Part shown: positions 43,561 through 52,773 of the stretch, in pieces
Position numbering within the stretch: position 1 is the first letter of the stretch
Layout: every line of letters begins with the position of its first letter
Assembly: GCA_017617445.1 (NCBI GenBank)
Contig: JAFZWE010000037.1
Coordinates: forward strand, 46,705-110,704
Reading direction: 5' to 3'
Origin: Bacteroidales bacterium
GTDB taxonomy: Bacteria > Bacteroidota > Bacteroidia > Bacteroidales > WCHB1-69
DNA length: 64,000 nt
Notes under the pieces: generated by a model
The model's input: the letters and a program-made list of their open reading frames with translations, nothing else
Told to the model about the DNA's origin: nothing
Databases searched by the model: none
Translations under genes and position numbers: made by a program

Positions 43561-44340
43561 TCAGGCCTCTTTGAGCTGTGCCAGCTTTGCAATTCGCCGC
43601 ATTTTTTTTTTGAAACGGTTGCGCTTGACCGAGGAGTTGGTGAGCATGGTTCCCAGACAATATTTGCTGATGCGATGGGGGTGGATACGCATATCAGCCA
43701 GCACCTGTTTGAAAAAAGAGGGGTAATTCCCGTCCTGCTTCAATTCAATGATCACAAGATGAGGAATTTCCGCACTTTCTCCCGTATAACGGTTGTAAAA
43801 ACAAAGATGGCTGTCAATGGTCAGGCGTTCGGTCTTGTCCCGATTCACCAGCGTAATCCTGTCAAAATTATTTTCCAACTGAGGCACAAGCTGGCAGACA
43901 TCATATTCCAGCTTTTGGGAAACGAAATCGCGGATATCCGGATCCTCCAGCATGTTGCCATAACACTCCATGGGTATTGGAATGCGCTTTTTCTTGGTAC
44001 GTTTCTTGTTGTTTTTGGTTTTGACTTCACAAAAGACATCCTGCGTATCGCAATAGATGCGGGCTCTCAGTTTCTGGCGATGCAATTTCCCAGCATGGTG
44101 CACATGGTACATCGTCTGCTGCGGAGTATCGTAATACAGGGTTTGATAGTGCGAATAGGGAACTCCTTCTTCCGAAGTCTGGACAAAATAATCCGACTCC
44201 AGCCTCTTGAGAATGGCAGGAAGCTGTACCCGGGCCACCAGATACTTTGTATCCACCCGGTTCATCAACTTCACACCCTGCATTTCCGACAATGAAATGG
44301 GCGGAAAATTCTTCAATAAATCCTTCATTTGCGCATCCAT
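43561..44340 (-). CDS. VTC-domain polyphosphate polymerase-like protein
   Basis: A 259-residue soluble protein made of one VTC/CYTH-like tunnel domain, related to the catalytic domain of yeast Vtc4 that makes polyphosphate from ATP. Tunnel motifs are NRVDTKYLV (27-35), YYDTPQQTMY (69-78), RQKLRARIY (88-96) and the basic/acidic strand FCEVKTKNNKKRTKKKR (103-119), followed by ETNLVIIELKQ-type strands near 215-225 that read HLVIIELKQDG here. The core basic residues and the metal-binding Glu are present. Biochemical activity of bacterial versions is less proven. It lies 7 bases after the HU-SPOR gene. Confidence 0.82.
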   Translation of the reverse strand: MDAQMKDLLKNFPPISLSEMQGVKLMNRVDTKYLVARVQLPAILKRLESDYFVQTSEEGVPYSHYQTLYYDTPQQTMYHVHHAGKLHRQKLRARIYCDTQDVFCEVKTKNNKKRTKKKRIPIPMECYGNMLEDPDIRDFVSQKLEYDVCQLVPQLENNFDRITLVNRDKTERLTIDSHLCFYNRYTGESAEIPHLVIIELKQDGNYPSFFKQVLADMRIHPHRISKYCLGTMLTNSSVKRNRFKKKMRRIAKLAQLKEA

Positions 44341-44347
44341 ATCAAAC

Positions 44348-45796
44348 CTATTTCATCACCCAAGCCTTGGAAACTTGGCCCGCCAAACCCTCCGCCTCGC
44401 TTTCCGAGGAGAACACTCCCAGACAGACCCGGAGATGCCAATCTCCAGAAACTTCCAAAATGGCAGGATTGTACTTGGCGAAACCTGCAATTTTCACATG
44501 CTTCTCACAATCTGCAACAGAACCGAAACTCCCGTGAATCACATAAAACTTCCCACTTTCAAAACGAATACGCCGCAACCCACCGTCCGCTGGGGCTGCA
44601 ACTACAGGAATCTCTTCCTGCACCGGCTCCAACTCCTCAACAAGTGTGTCCGTCACCACAGTATCGCTTTCCTCTACAGGATTGTAAACATCTGTATCTT
44701 TGTCCGTTTCCTGTTCCACAGGCACTGTAACACCGGGTTGCTCAGGAGATTTCCCCTCCCCTTTCCACTGCTGATAGTACCCCATCAGTGTGTCACGGAA
44801 ATAGTAGGCAGCTCCGCCACCCGCCGCCAACAGAATAAGGAGAATCAGCAATACTATCGGCCAACGTCTTCTCTTCTTTTCTAAAGAAGCCGGCTTTTCA
44901 TCGTCCCCAGATTCTTCCTCCTCCGGCTGCGGCTCTTCCGGCATGGGTTCCGGCTCTGGAGCAGCCACCAAAGTCGCCTCAGGTTGCGGCTCTTCCGGCA
45001 TGGGTTCCGGCTCTGGGACGGGCACAAAGGTCGCCTCCGACTGCGGCTCTTCTGGCACAGGTTCCGGCTCTGGGACGGGCACAAAGGTCGCCTCAGGTTG
45101 CGGCTCTTCCGGCATGGGTTCCGGCTCTGGGATGGGCACAAAGGTCGCCTCAGGTTGCGGCTCTTCCGGCATGGGTTCCGGCTCTGGCACGGGCACAAAG
45201 GTCGCCTCAGGTTGCGGCTCTTCCGGCACAGGTTCCGGCTCTGGGACGGCCACAAAGGTCGCCTCAGGTTGCGGCTCTTCCGGCATGGGTTCCGGCTCTG
45301 GGACGGCCACAAAGGTCGCCTCAGGTTGCGGCTCTTCTGGCACAGGTTCCGGCTCTGGGACGGGCACCGCAGACACCTTGCGCTTGCGCGCCGGTTTTTC
45401 CGACAAAACAAGCGGATCCATTCCCTCATATTCCACATTCAGTTGAGGAATTCTGTCACAAGAGAAAACCAGCTCCCCTTTTTTCATAGAAAAAGTGCCA
45501 AAGCCCGGAAAACTCACTTGTTTCTTCGCTTTAATATCTCTTTGTAAATCACTTACCCATTGCTTGATAGATTCATCAGCATCCACAATTCTCATCAAGC
45601 CATACTTGGACACTGCCAAAATGAAACCATACCCACTGCCCTCAGCTTTTGCGTCCAGAGTCACATCAAAATGCGGGGGCTGAATTTCATTCTTTCCCAC
45701 TTGGGCAGAATGGAATTGTTTGGAGAACAGACCTATTCCATTCACATATACGGAATCTTCCGTACAGAGCTCATTAATTAATGTTCTAACAATCAT
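44348..45796 (-). CDS. HU-domain/SPOR-domain membrane protein with 19-residue repeats
   Basis: A 482-residue protein in four parts. Residues 1-125 resemble the HU/CCDC81-type DNA-binding-like domains found in Bacteroidota SPOR proteins ([36 protein letters not shown]). Residues 146-292 are eight copies of a 19-residue Pro/Glu repeat ([19 protein letters not shown]). Residues 311-333 form a single membrane helix ([20 protein letters not shown]) after a Lys/Arg stop. The C-terminal SPOR domain (about 412-482, [20 protein letters not shown], ending AWVMK) binds denuded septal glycan. So the N-terminus is cytoplasmic and SPOR is periplasmic. It may tie nucleoid or cytosolic partners to the division site (inference). 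It starts 6 bases after kdsB. Confidence 0.85.
   Translation of the reverse strand: MIVRTLINELCTEDSVYVNGIGLFSKQFHSAQVGKNEIQPPHFDVTLDAKAEGSGYGFILAVSKYGLMRIVDADESIKQWVSDLQRDIKAKKQVSFPGFGTFSMKKGELVFSCDRIPQLNVEYEGMDPLVLSEKPARKRKVSAVPVPEPEPVPEEPQPEATFVAVPEPEPMPEEPQPEATFVAVPEPEPVPEEPQPEATFVPVPEPEPMPEEPQPEATFVPIPEPEPMPEEPQPEATFVPVPEPEPVPEEPQSEATFVPVPEPEPMPEEPQPEATLVAAPEPEPMPEEPQPEEEESGDDEKPASLEKKRRRWPIVLLILLILLAAGGGAAYYFRDTLMGYYQQWKGEGKSPEQPGVTVPVEQETDKDTDVYNPVEESDTVVTDTLVEELEPVQEEIPVVAAPADGGLRRIRFESGKFYVIHGSFGSVADCEKHVKIAGFAKYNPAILEVSGDWHLRVCLGVFSSESEAEGLAGQVSKAWVMK
44921..45361. repeat. 57-bp tandem repeat inside the HU-SPOR gene
   Basis: About 7.7 copies of a 57-base unit encode the Pro/Glu linker in frame. 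Copies differ mainly at a few sites (Met/Val, Ala/Pro, Val/Ile), so array length could change by slippage without shifting the frame. Confidence 0.9.
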
Positions 45797-45802
45797 CTTG
45801 TT

Positions 45803-46534
45803 TTACAAAAGATTAGACATGGATTCGGCGCGCACCAGATCCTGTGGGGTATCAATGGCCACAGTTTCATAAGAACAGGGACGGACATAAATGTCGTAGT
45901 CATTTTCCAACCAGCGCAATTGTTCCAGTTTTTCCGCATCCTCATAGCTGGAAACAGGCAGGAGCACCAGTTGTTGCAGGACATGGAGCCGATACGCATA
46001 GATTCCTATATGTTTAAAATACGCCGGTGGAATTTGGTCATTCCTGTAATAAGGTATGGCAGAACGGCTGAAATACAATGCTTTTCCGGATGAAGAGCGG
46101 ACCACTTTCACCATATTGGGGTTAGCCGGATCTTCTTCTGGGGAAATTTGCTTGCACAGAGTGGCGATTTGCACTTGTGGCTGGGTGAATTGAGAGCACA
46201 GCAGGTTGATGGCATCCGGTTGGATAAAAGGTTCATCCCCTTGGATGTTCACCACAATGTCATTGCCTGACAGGTTCAGTTTCGCGGCGGCTTCGGCACA
46301 ACGTTCCGTACCGGAGGCATGGTCAGGAGAAGTCATCACAGCCTCTCCTCCGAAATCCAGCACGGCGGCACGGATCCGGTCGTCATCAGTAGCCACAACA
46401 ACTTTTTGCAAATCCGATTGTTTTGCCCGCTCATAAACCCATTGAATCATAGGCTTGTCCTTGATGCGAGCCAGTGGCTTTCCTGGGAAGCGGGTAGAAG
46501 CGTAACGTGCGGGGATGATGCCAAAAAGAGCCAT
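45803..46534 (-). CDS. kdsB: 3-deoxy-manno-octulosonate cytidylyltransferase
   Basis: KdsB activates Kdo with CTP to CMP-Kdo for lipid A core synthesis in the cytoplasm. The 243 residues begin with the nucleotidyltransferase loop IPARYASTRFPGKPLARI (6-23). DKPMIQWVYERA follows, then the metal/substrate phrase VNIQGDEPFIQPDAI near 97-111, and the sugar-site stretch KHIGIYAYRLHVLQQL near 173. The deoxynucleoside kinase gene ends 2 bases before its start. It shows that the organism makes a Kdo-containing lipopolysaccharide. Confidence 0.96.
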   Translation of the reverse strand: MALFGIIPARYASTRFPGKPLARIKDKPMIQWVYERAKQSDLQKVVVATDDDRIRAAVLDFGGEAVMTSPDHASGTERCAEAAAKLNLSGNDIVVNIQGDEPFIQPDAINLLCSQFTQPQVQIATLCKQISPEEDPANPNMVKVVRSSSGKALYFSRSAIPYYRNDQIPPAYFKHIGIYAYRLHVLQQLVLLPVSSYEDAEKLEQLRWLENDYDIYVRPCSYETVAIDTPQDLVRAESMSNLL

Positions 46535-46536
46535 GC

Positions 46537-47175
46537 TTACCGTTTTTGTTCAAAAAGGCCGAACAGCTCTCCGTCTATTTTTTCAATGATAGTACCAAAG
46601 TCCTCCGGTTTTTCTCCGAATTTAATCTTGTTGACATCAATGATGAGCAATTTGCCCAGCTTATAGTTTGAAATCCACTCTTCGTAGCGTTCATTCAAAT
46701 GCTTGAGATAGTCCAGGCGGATGGTCTTTTCATATTCCCGGCCTCTTTTTTCAATCTGGGAGACCAGCGTGGGAGTATCTGCTCTCAAATAGATCAGCAG
46801 GTCAGGGGCTTGCAGAAACTGTGCCATCAGTTCAAAGAGGGAGGCGTAATTTTCAAAGTCCCGAGTAGCCATCAGTTGCATATCATGCAGGTTGGGGGCG
46901 AAAATATAGGCATCCTCATAGATGGTTCTGTCCTGGATGACGGTTTTGTTTTTTTTGCGGATTTCAACCACCTGACGGAAACGGTTATTAAGAAAATAGA
47001 CCTGCAGGTTGAACGACCATCGCTGCATATCTTCATAATAGCTTGCCAGATAGGGGTTGTTATCCACGCTTTCATACATAGGTTCCCAGCCATAGTGTTT
47101 GGCCAGCATGGTGGTCAGGGTGGTTTTTCCAGATCCGATATTCCCTGCCACTGCAATATGTTGTGCTACAGACAT
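46537..47175 (-). CDS. Deoxynucleoside kinase
   Basis: A 212-residue kinase of the dNK/dGK-dAK family that phosphorylates deoxynucleosides for salvage. The P-loop GNIGSGKTT is at 11-19, QDRTIYEDAYIFA near 80-92 carries the ERS/DRS-like substrate motif, and YLRADTPTLVSQIEKRGREYE near 130-150 includes the lid arginines. The ATG at 47175 is preferred because the frame to 47226 adds an unlikely hydrophobic leader across the promoter box. kdsB starts 2 bases downstream. Confidence 0.9.
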   Translation of the reverse strand: MSVAQHIAVAGNIGSGKTTLTTMLAKHYGWEPMYESVDNNPYLASYYEDMQRWSFNLQVYFLNNRFRQVVEIRKKNKTVIQDRTIYEDAYIFAPNLHDMQLMATRDFENYASLFELMAQFLQAPDLLIYLRADTPTLVSQIEKRGREYEKTIRLDYLKHLNERYEEWISNYKLGKLLIIDVNKIKFGEKPEDFGTIIEKIDGELFGLFEQKR

Positions 47176-47203
47176 AGTGAATGATTTTGTCAAAATACGG
47201 GCA

Positions 47204-47211
47204 CAAAAATA
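47204..47211 (-). promoter_or_regulatory. Bacteroidota -7 promoter box, deoxynucleoside kinase
   Basis: TATTTTTG on the minus strand, 28 bases before the ATG ending at 47175. It could start the dNK-kdsB-HU/SPOR-VTC unit. Confidence 0.5.
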
Positions 47212-47300
47212 CAAAAAGTTGCACAAAATTCGCTTGCTGTTTGTATTTTGTTAGCAAATAATGCAACTTTTTGAATATCAAGACTGACAAAACCCGTCTA

Positions 47301-48326
47301 TCATTTCTGGATTTTGTCAAGGGCATTGAGGCCGTCAATGGCAGCCGGGAAGTTGGCGGATACCTGAAGGCACTGTTCATAGTCGGCGCGGGCATTGGCC
47401 CAATCTCCCAAAGCCTCGTAAGCCTCGGCTCTTCCGACGTATGCGTCGGCAAACACGGCATCACACTGCAGGGCCTGGGTGAAATACTCAATGGCGGACT
47501 TGAAGTTGCCTGAGACGAGGTCAAGATATGCGAGGTTGTAATACGCGTTTGTCACATACGATCCTGACGGGACAATGGCAATCAGGTGCTTGAATTGTGC
47601 GATGGCGTTCAGCGTATCGCCCAAGTCCCGGTAAAGGAGTCCCAGATTATAGTTGATTTCTGCATTTTTGGGGTCCACCCTGAGGGCGTTCTGATAGTGG
47701 TCTATTCCCTGCGGATCCAGTCTCTGCTGACAGAAATATCCCAGTTCCAAGTGGGCCTTTATCTCATCCGGATTCTGGCTGACCACCTGATACAGACGCT
47801 GCAGGTAGGTACTGGTATCTCCTTTTTCCTTATAGCAGAATGCCTCCATCAGATAGGCATTCGGATTATACGGCTGCAGTTTCCGGGCTTCCTCCAATAC
47901 GGCCAGACAGTTGTCGTAATACGAGGGCACGCGTCCGGCGCGGTAAAAGAAAATCTCAGCCAGTTTCAACCGGGCCTCATTATTGGAAGGATCCAGTGAG
48001 AGTGCCTTCTGAAGGTTCTCTTCCGCATCGTCCAGTTTTTTCTGGAAACGTTTCACGTCAGCATAACGGACATAGTACTTGGAGACATTGTCTTTGAGTT
48101 TGATGGCCTGCAGGATGTCACTTTCGGCAGCATCGAACTGCGAATGGCGGAAGAGGTAGTCTGCACGGTTGTAATATGCCTCCGCATTTTGCGGCTGCGA
48201 CTTGATGGCATCAGTCAGGAGGGTCAGGGAGTCCTTGTCCGCGGCCGCACCCTTGTCGGTCTTGTTTTTGCAGGCGCTGAACAAGCCGCACAGCACCGCA
48301 ACTGCAATAATCAAAAAACGTCTCAT
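47301..48326 (-). CDS. TPR-repeat lipoprotein
   Basis: A 341-residue lipoprotein (lipobox LFSAC, Cys19) followed by a solenoid of about eight tetratricopeptide repeats. Clear ones include [81 protein letters not shown] and [22 protein letters not shown] lipoproteins act as scaffolds for envelope or gliding/secretion complexes; this one shows no extra domain to narrow the role. Its ATG overlaps the recA stop by 4 bases, so it is translated from the recA message. Confidence 0.85.
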   Translation of the reverse strand: MRRFLIIAVAVLCGLFSACKNKTDKGAAADKDSLTLLTDAIKSQPQNAEAYYNRADYLFRHSQFDAAESDILQAIKLKDNVSKYYVRYADVKRFQKKLDDAEENLQKALSLDPSNNEARLKLAEIFFYRAGRVPSYYDNCLAVLEEARKLQPYNPNAYLMEAFCYKEKGDTSTYLQRLYQVVSQNPDEIKAHLELGYFCQQRLDPQGIDHYQNALRVDPKNAEINYNLGLLYRDLGDTLNAIAQFKHLIAIVPSGSYVTNAYYNLAYLDLVSGNFKSAIEYFTQALQCDAVFADAYVGRAEAYEALGDWANARADYEQCLQVSANFPAAIDGLNALDKIQK

Positions 48327-49324
48327 CCCTTCAGACTTTCACGAACCTTGGCTTCTATTTCCTCAGCGAGCTCCGGATTATCAGCCAACAGCTGCTTGAC
48401 TGTATCCCGTCCCTGTCCGATTTTGGTATCGCCGTAAGAGAACCATGAGCCCGACTTCTTGATGATGTTCTTTTCCACACCGATATCCACCAATTCACCC
48501 ATTTTGGAGATTCCCTCTCCGAAGAGGATATCGAACTCCGCAAAACGGAACGGCGGGGCCACCTTGTTCTTCACCACTTTGACCTTCACGTGGTTACCGG
48601 ATGCCATTTCGCCATCCTTGATTTGAGACTGGCGGCGGATATCCAACCGGACGGAGGCGTAAAACTTCAACGCGTTGCCGCCAGTGGTGGTTTCGGGATT
48701 CCCGAACATGACCCCGATTTTTTCGCGCAACTGGTTGATGAAAATGCAGCAGCATTTGGTTTTGCTGATGGTGGCGGTCAGTTTGCGCATGGCCTGCGAC
48801 ATCAAGCGGGCCTGAAGCCCCATTTTGGAATCTCCCATATCCCCTTCTATTTCACTTTTTGGGGTCAAGGCTGCCACAGAGTCAATCACAATAATATCTA
48901 TGGCACCCGAACGGATGAGGTTGTCGGCGATTTCCAGCGCCTGCTCCCCGTTGTCTGGCTGGGAAACAAGAAGTTCTGCAGTATTGACGCCCAATTTTTC
49001 AGCATAAAAGCGGTCAAAAGCATGTTCTGCGTCAATGAAAGCGGCGATGCCGCCTTTTTTCTGTGCCTCGGCAATGGCATGGATGGCCAAGGTGGTTTTA
49101 CCTGAAGACTCCGGCCCATATATCTCAATGATTCGGCCCTTGGGGTATCCACCCACTCCAAGCGCGGCATCCAAACCGATGGAACCGCTGGAGATAACCT
49201 CCACATTTTCCACAGCGTCATCCCCTAATTTCATAATGGACCCCTTGCCAAATGTTTTTTCAAGTTTTTCCAGTGTGGCATTGAGCACTTTGAGTTTTTC
49301 AGCATTTACATTTTCTTTTTCCAT
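48323..49324 (-). CDS. recA: Recombinase A
   Basis: RecA forms ATP-dependent filaments on single-stranded DNA for homologous recombination and induces the SOS response where LexA is present. The 333 residues carry Walker [10 protein letters not shown] at 70-78, [20 protein letters not shown] near 138-157 (Walker B and L1), and the L2 region around [26 protein letters not shown] near 200-225. The acidic C-terminal tail of E. coli RecA is short here. A TPR lipoprotein follows with a 4-base overlap. Confidence 0.98.
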   Translation of the reverse strand: MEKENVNAEKLKVLNATLEKLEKTFGKGSIMKLGDDAVENVEVISSGSIGLDAALGVGGYPKGRIIEIYGPESSGKTTLAIHAIAEAQKKGGIAAFIDAEHAFDRFYAEKLGVNTAELLVSQPDNGEQALEIADNLIRSGAIDIIVIDSVAALTPKSEIEGDMGDSKMGLQARLMSQAMRKLTATISKTKCCCIFINQLREKIGVMFGNPETTTGGNALKFYASVRLDIRRQSQIKDGEMASGNHVKVKVVKNKVAPPFRFAEFDILFGEGISKMGELVDIGVEKNIIKKSGSWFSYGDTKIGQGRDTVKQLLADNPELAEEIEAKVRESLKG

Positions 49325-49352
49325 AATAATTTTGATTTAGAATTAAAGCGCG

Positions 49353-49360
49353 CAAAAGTA
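49353..49360 (-). promoter_or_regulatory. Bacteroidota -7 promoter box, recA
   Basis: TACTTTTG on the minus strand, 28 bases before the ATG ending at 49324. No SOS-box-like palindrome was noticed near it. Confidence 0.5.
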
Positions 49361-49556
49361 CATTAAAATTTCCGAGATTTTCCCCACTCACAATTTTTTT
49401 TTCAACAAATATGACGAAACGCACTTTTTGAAGGCAAAAATAGCATATTCGTTTTTTTACAATAAAATTGCAAAAAAATTTAAACCCTTTTCAAATATCA
49501 ATGTCTATGTCCCGTTTTTTTAGACACATTTTAACCACTTTTCACGATAATTAAGA

Positions 49557-52094
49557 ATGAGATTTCTTCACAAGTCCTTATTAACCAGTTTATTATTGGT
49601 TTTCGCGCAGCTGGTTGCTTTTTCACAAAATACAGATTTACAACAACTTGTAACCCCAACTACTGGGGTACTTGCGGGCAGTGTATGCAACGAATCCGGT
49701 GACCCTTTGGCGTTCGCCAACATCATTGTCATGAATGCCAAAGACTCAACCATGACAACAGTGGCGCAGACCGATGCGAACGGGAAATTTGTCATCAGCG
49801 GCATTCCCTACGGGAAATCCTATCTGTCCATTGAATATTTCGGTTACGGCACCTACACGACCGCCCCTTTCACCCTCAGTCAAAATAATCCAGTGTATAA
49901 AATCCAGCGAATCCGGCTGGACCAGAAATCCACATTGCTGGACGGCATTGAAATCAAGGCGGAAATAGAGATGTTGGAGAGTAATTTGGACAAGATGGTG
50001 TTCAATGTGGAGTCCAGCATCACGGCAGAGGGGGCGACAGCCATTGAGGTATTGGAGGAGATCCCTTCTGTGGATGTGGATTTGGACGGGAACGTGACCT
50101 TGCGCGGGAGTGAGAATGTCACCATCCTGGTGGACGGCAAGCCCACCAATCTGACATTGGACCAGATCCCCGCCAACCTCATCCAAAGCATTGAAGTAAT
50201 CACCAACCCCTCGGCACGTCTGGAGCCCGACGGGGAGTCCGGGATTTTGAATGTGGTACTGAAGAAACGCAAGGAACGGGGATTCAACGGCATGATCAGT
50301 GCAAGGGGCAGCATGGAACTTTTCCGCAACAAGCCCAAAATCGGAAGCTACAGCGGCACCATCAACCTCAACTACAGCTACAACAAAATCAACTTGTTTC
50401 TCAATTATGACCTCCGGGGGCACAACCACTTCAATGGTGGCAGCACCGACCGGCGTTCATGGTTCGGAGAGGACACCACCCGACTGCTTCAAGAGAACTA
50501 TGGGAAGTTCGGCGGCTACAACCACAACCTGCGCACCGGCATCGACTGGTTCATCAACCCCAAGAACACCATCAGCTTCACCTTTTCCTACAACAACAAC
50601 AAGAACAGCAGTTTCAGCGAACTTGGCGTAGAGGATGACAGCGTGAAAATGGAAGAGTTTCTGCCCTATGAAAAATATTTCCAGTATTCTGAAGGCATCG
50701 GCAAACGAAACAACTACAGCGGCACCATCAACTACAAAAAAACTTTCGAGACCAAAGGGATGGAACTGACCGCGGACATCTTCTACACCCACAACAACCG
50801 CAACAACACAGACACCACCTTCCAGGACTTCTCCTTCCCTATCCAGCATCTGGACATCACCCAGAAATCCGTTACATTGGACAAAAACACCAACGCATCC
50901 GCCCAAGTGGATTTCATCACACCAGTGGGAAGGAAAGGTCGCATTGAAACCGGATACAAACTATCGTTCCGTTCCGTGGGCGAGGACTACCGCTTCTATG
51001 AAGGCAACGACAGTCTGCCGATCACCCTGGACGATTCTCGCAGCAACAACTTTGTCTTCTCCGAATGGATCAATGCCGCCTATATCATCTACTCCACCTC
51101 CTTCTGGGACAAACTGAAAATCCAGGGAGGCTTGCGGGGTGAAATCGCAAACACCACCTCCGACCTCAAATCCTCCGGAGAGGTACACAAACGCAACTAT
51201 TACAATCTTTTCCCATCGGCGCACATTCGCTACGACATCACCAAAGAGCACTCCTTGCAGCTCAGTTACTCGCGGCGTGTCAGCCGTCCCAGCATCTGGC
51301 AGCTCAACCCGTTTGTGAACGTATCAGACCGCCAGAACTACCGCTGCGGCAATCCCGACCTCCTGCCGGAGTTTGTCAACGCCTTAGAACTGGGATATTT
51401 CATGGCCATCAAGAAATCCTCCCTGAGTGCCACAGTCTATTACCGCCAACGCACCAACATCATCAGCCGCTACACGGAGATTTTGCAAGACACCTTGGAC
51501 GGCGAAGAACACACCTATACCCTCACCACTTACCAGAACCTGAAAAACAGCCAGAACTTCGGCATTGAACTGGTTTACGGCCAGCAGCTGTGGAAATTCT
51601 GGAGAATTTCCCTGAGCGGCAGCTTTTACCGACTGATTGTCAACAGTGACGACATGATTGATGACTATTTGGCTCGGGACTGGACATGGCGCGTGCGCTT
51701 GAACCAGACCTTCAACCTCCCGAAAGACTGGCAGCTGCAACTCAACTTCCGCTACCGTGCCCCCAGCATCACCACGGGCAGCATGGGATGGGGCTCCGGC
51801 GGCGTGGGACAAGGCAAACAGTCCGGCAACTACTCGCTGGACTTTGCCGTCAAGAAATCATTCCTCAACAAATCCCTGGTGGTCAGCCTGAACTGCCGTA
51901 ATCTTGTCAACTCCTACAAAAACAAGATTGAAACCTACTCTTACCGCAACAACTACGGCTACCATGCTTACAGCATTCGCGAGCGCGGCCGACTTAACAT
52001 CTCATTGTCCATCAGCTATAAAATCAACAACTATAAAAAGCGGATGGAGAAAACGATGGGTGGCGATTCCGAAGAAATTGAATTTGAGGAATAA
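49557..52094 (+). CDS. TonB-receptor-like outer-membrane beta-barrel protein
   Basis: An 845-residue outer-membrane protein. Order: signal peptide (to about residue 24), CarboxypepD_reg-like domain (about 36-100, GVLAGSVCNESGDPLAFANI), plug-like region (about 120-225, with VLEEIPSVDVDLDGNVTLRG and IEVITNPSARLEPDGESGIL), then a long barrel rich in aromatic strands. Proteins of this shape belong to the 'outer membrane beta-barrel family' relatives of TonB-dependent receptors. No SusD partner is next to it, so a glycan-uptake (SusCD) role is not supported. The C-terminus (GDSEEIEFEE) is acidic and does not end in an aromatic residue. The cargo is unknown. Confidence 0.85.
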   Translation: MRFLHKSLLTSLLLVFAQLVAFSQNTDLQQLVTPTTGVLAGSVCNESGDPLAFANIIVMNAKDSTMTTVAQTDANGKFVISGIPYGKSYLSIEYFGYGTYTTAPFTLSQNNPVYKIQRIRLDQKSTLLDGIEIKAEIEMLESNLDKMVFNVESSITAEGATAIEVLEEIPSVDVDLDGNVTLRGSENVTILVDGKPTNLTLDQIPANLIQSIEVITNPSARLEPDGESGILNVVLKKRKERGFNGMISARGSMELFRNKPKIGSYSGTINLNYSYNKINLFLNYDLRGHNHFNGGSTDRRSWFGEDTTRLLQENYGKFGGYNHNLRTGIDWFINPKNTISFTFSYNNNKNSSFSELGVEDDSVKMEEFLPYEKYFQYSEGIGKRNNYSGTINYKKTFETKGMELTADIFYTHNNRNNTDTTFQDFSFPIQHLDITQKSVTLDKNTNASAQVDFITPVGRKGRIETGYKLSFRSVGEDYRFYEGNDSLPITLDDSRSNNFVFSEWINAAYIIYSTSFWDKLKIQGGLRGEIANTTSDLKSSGEVHKRNYYNLFPSAHIRYDITKEHSLQLSYSRRVSRPSIWQLNPFVNVSDRQNYRCGNPDLLPEFVNALELGYFMAIKKSSLSATVYYRQRTNIISRYTEILQDTLDGEEHTYTLTTYQNLKNSQNFGIELVYGQQLWKFWRISLSGSFYRLIVNSDDMIDDYLARDWTWRVRLNQTFNLPKDWQLQLNFRYRAPSITTGSMGWGSGGVGQGKQSGNYSLDFAVKKSFLNKSLVVSLNCRNLVNSYKNKIETYSYRNNYGYHAYSIRERGRLNISLSISYKINNYKKRMEKTMGGDSEEIEFEE

Positions 52095-52123
52095 AAAATC
52101 ACGCCCTGAGATTCCGGGCGTGA
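52092..52123 (-). terminator. Intrinsic terminator after the GH108 lysozyme gene
   Basis: TCACGCCC (52099-52106) pairs with GGGCGTGA (52116-52123) around a 9-base loop. On the minus strand it is followed by a T run (52098-52093), 16 bases after the lysozyme stop. It may also slow read-through from the receptor gene. Confidence 0.8.
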
Positions 52124-52139
52124 GACACATCGGCAGGGG

Positions 52140-52715
52140 TTACTTTGCAAATTGAAAGTCAGCGAGCCTATTGAGCCACCCTTTCAGGAACCGTCTGTTG
52201 GTGTATTTCAGCTGTTCTGCCTCAGTGGACTTGCGGCCAACCTTCTTTTCATACGCAGCAACACTGTTTGCTGCAATATCCTCAAAGAATTTCTTTCTGC
52301 GTTTCCACAGTTTATCAAACAGTTCCTGCTGATCGGCGTTGTTGATGGCAGCAATCGTCACCGGTCCCACAATGCCGTCGGCCTTGACGCCAACAACCTG
52401 CTGCACCTTTTTCAAGTATCCTTTTCCACTGCCCCACACGCTATTCACAATAAGGTTGGCAATGGACTGGTTCTCAATGTCATCTGCTTTGCACGGGTTC
52501 CAGTAATACACCCGCAGGATGTCAATCACCGTCTCTTCCGTGATGGCCTTGAGATCCTCAACAGTAGGCACAGGCCTCTTTTTCAGTTTACAATAGTTCT
52601 TGTAGGTGGCCAACGTCACGCCACGGTTAGTTGCGCCACCAGCATCCGCGGGATCATTCACGAAACCGCCTTCCCACTTCTTGATCAAGGGATAAAGTTT
52701 GAGAATATCTGCCAT
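52140..52715 (-). CDS. GH108-family phage-type lysozyme
   Basis: A 191-residue muramidase-like protein. The N-terminal domain holds the GH108 signature KKWEGGFVNDPADAGGATNR, with the catalytic Glu in EGG near residue 15, then GVTLATYKNYCK. The C-terminal part (GVKADGIVGPVTIAAINNAD) is the peptidoglycan-binding/PG_binding_3-like region. GH108 proteins are mostly phage endolysins or secretion-linked muramidases. No signal peptide is seen, so release would need a holin or cell lysis. No phage genes flank it. It sits alone between the receptor and dnaE with its own promoter and terminator, suggesting a domesticated or orphan endolysin. Confidence 0.88.
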   Translation of the reverse strand: MADILKLYPLIKKWEGGFVNDPADAGGATNRGVTLATYKNYCKLKKRPVPTVEDLKAITEETVIDILRVYYWNPCKADDIENQSIANLIVNSVWGSGKGYLKKVQQVVGVKADGIVGPVTIAAINNADQQELFDKLWKRRKKFFEDIAANSVAAYEKKVGRKSTEAEQLKYTNRRFLKGWLNRLADFQFAK

Positions 52716-52735
52716 TTTTTAAATTTTTACTTTAA

Positions 52736-52743
52736 CAAAAATA
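52736..52743 (-). promoter_or_regulatory. Bacteroidota -7 promoter box, GH108 lysozyme
   Basis: TATTTTTG on the minus strand, 20 bases before the ATG ending at 52715. Confidence 0.45.
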
Positions 52744-52773
52744 AGAATTTAGTTGTATATCAAATGTTTAAAA

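Noticed and set aside
44921-45361. Possible CRISPR-like array
   Set aside because: Units are directly adjacent, with no spacers, and encode an in-frame Pro/Glu linker.
44943-45547. Plus-strand Gly/Ser-rich and Arg/Leu-rich repeat frames
   Set aside because: They are the complement of the 57-bp repeat in the HU-SPOR gene. The repeat keeps all frames open without selection.
49557-52094. SusC-type polysaccharide utilisation locus
   Set aside because: No SusD partner, regulator or glycoside hydrolases lie beside the receptor.
52092-52743. Prophage around the GH108 lysozyme
   Set aside because: Neighbours are a receptor gene and dnaE. No phage structural, integrase or holin genes are seen.
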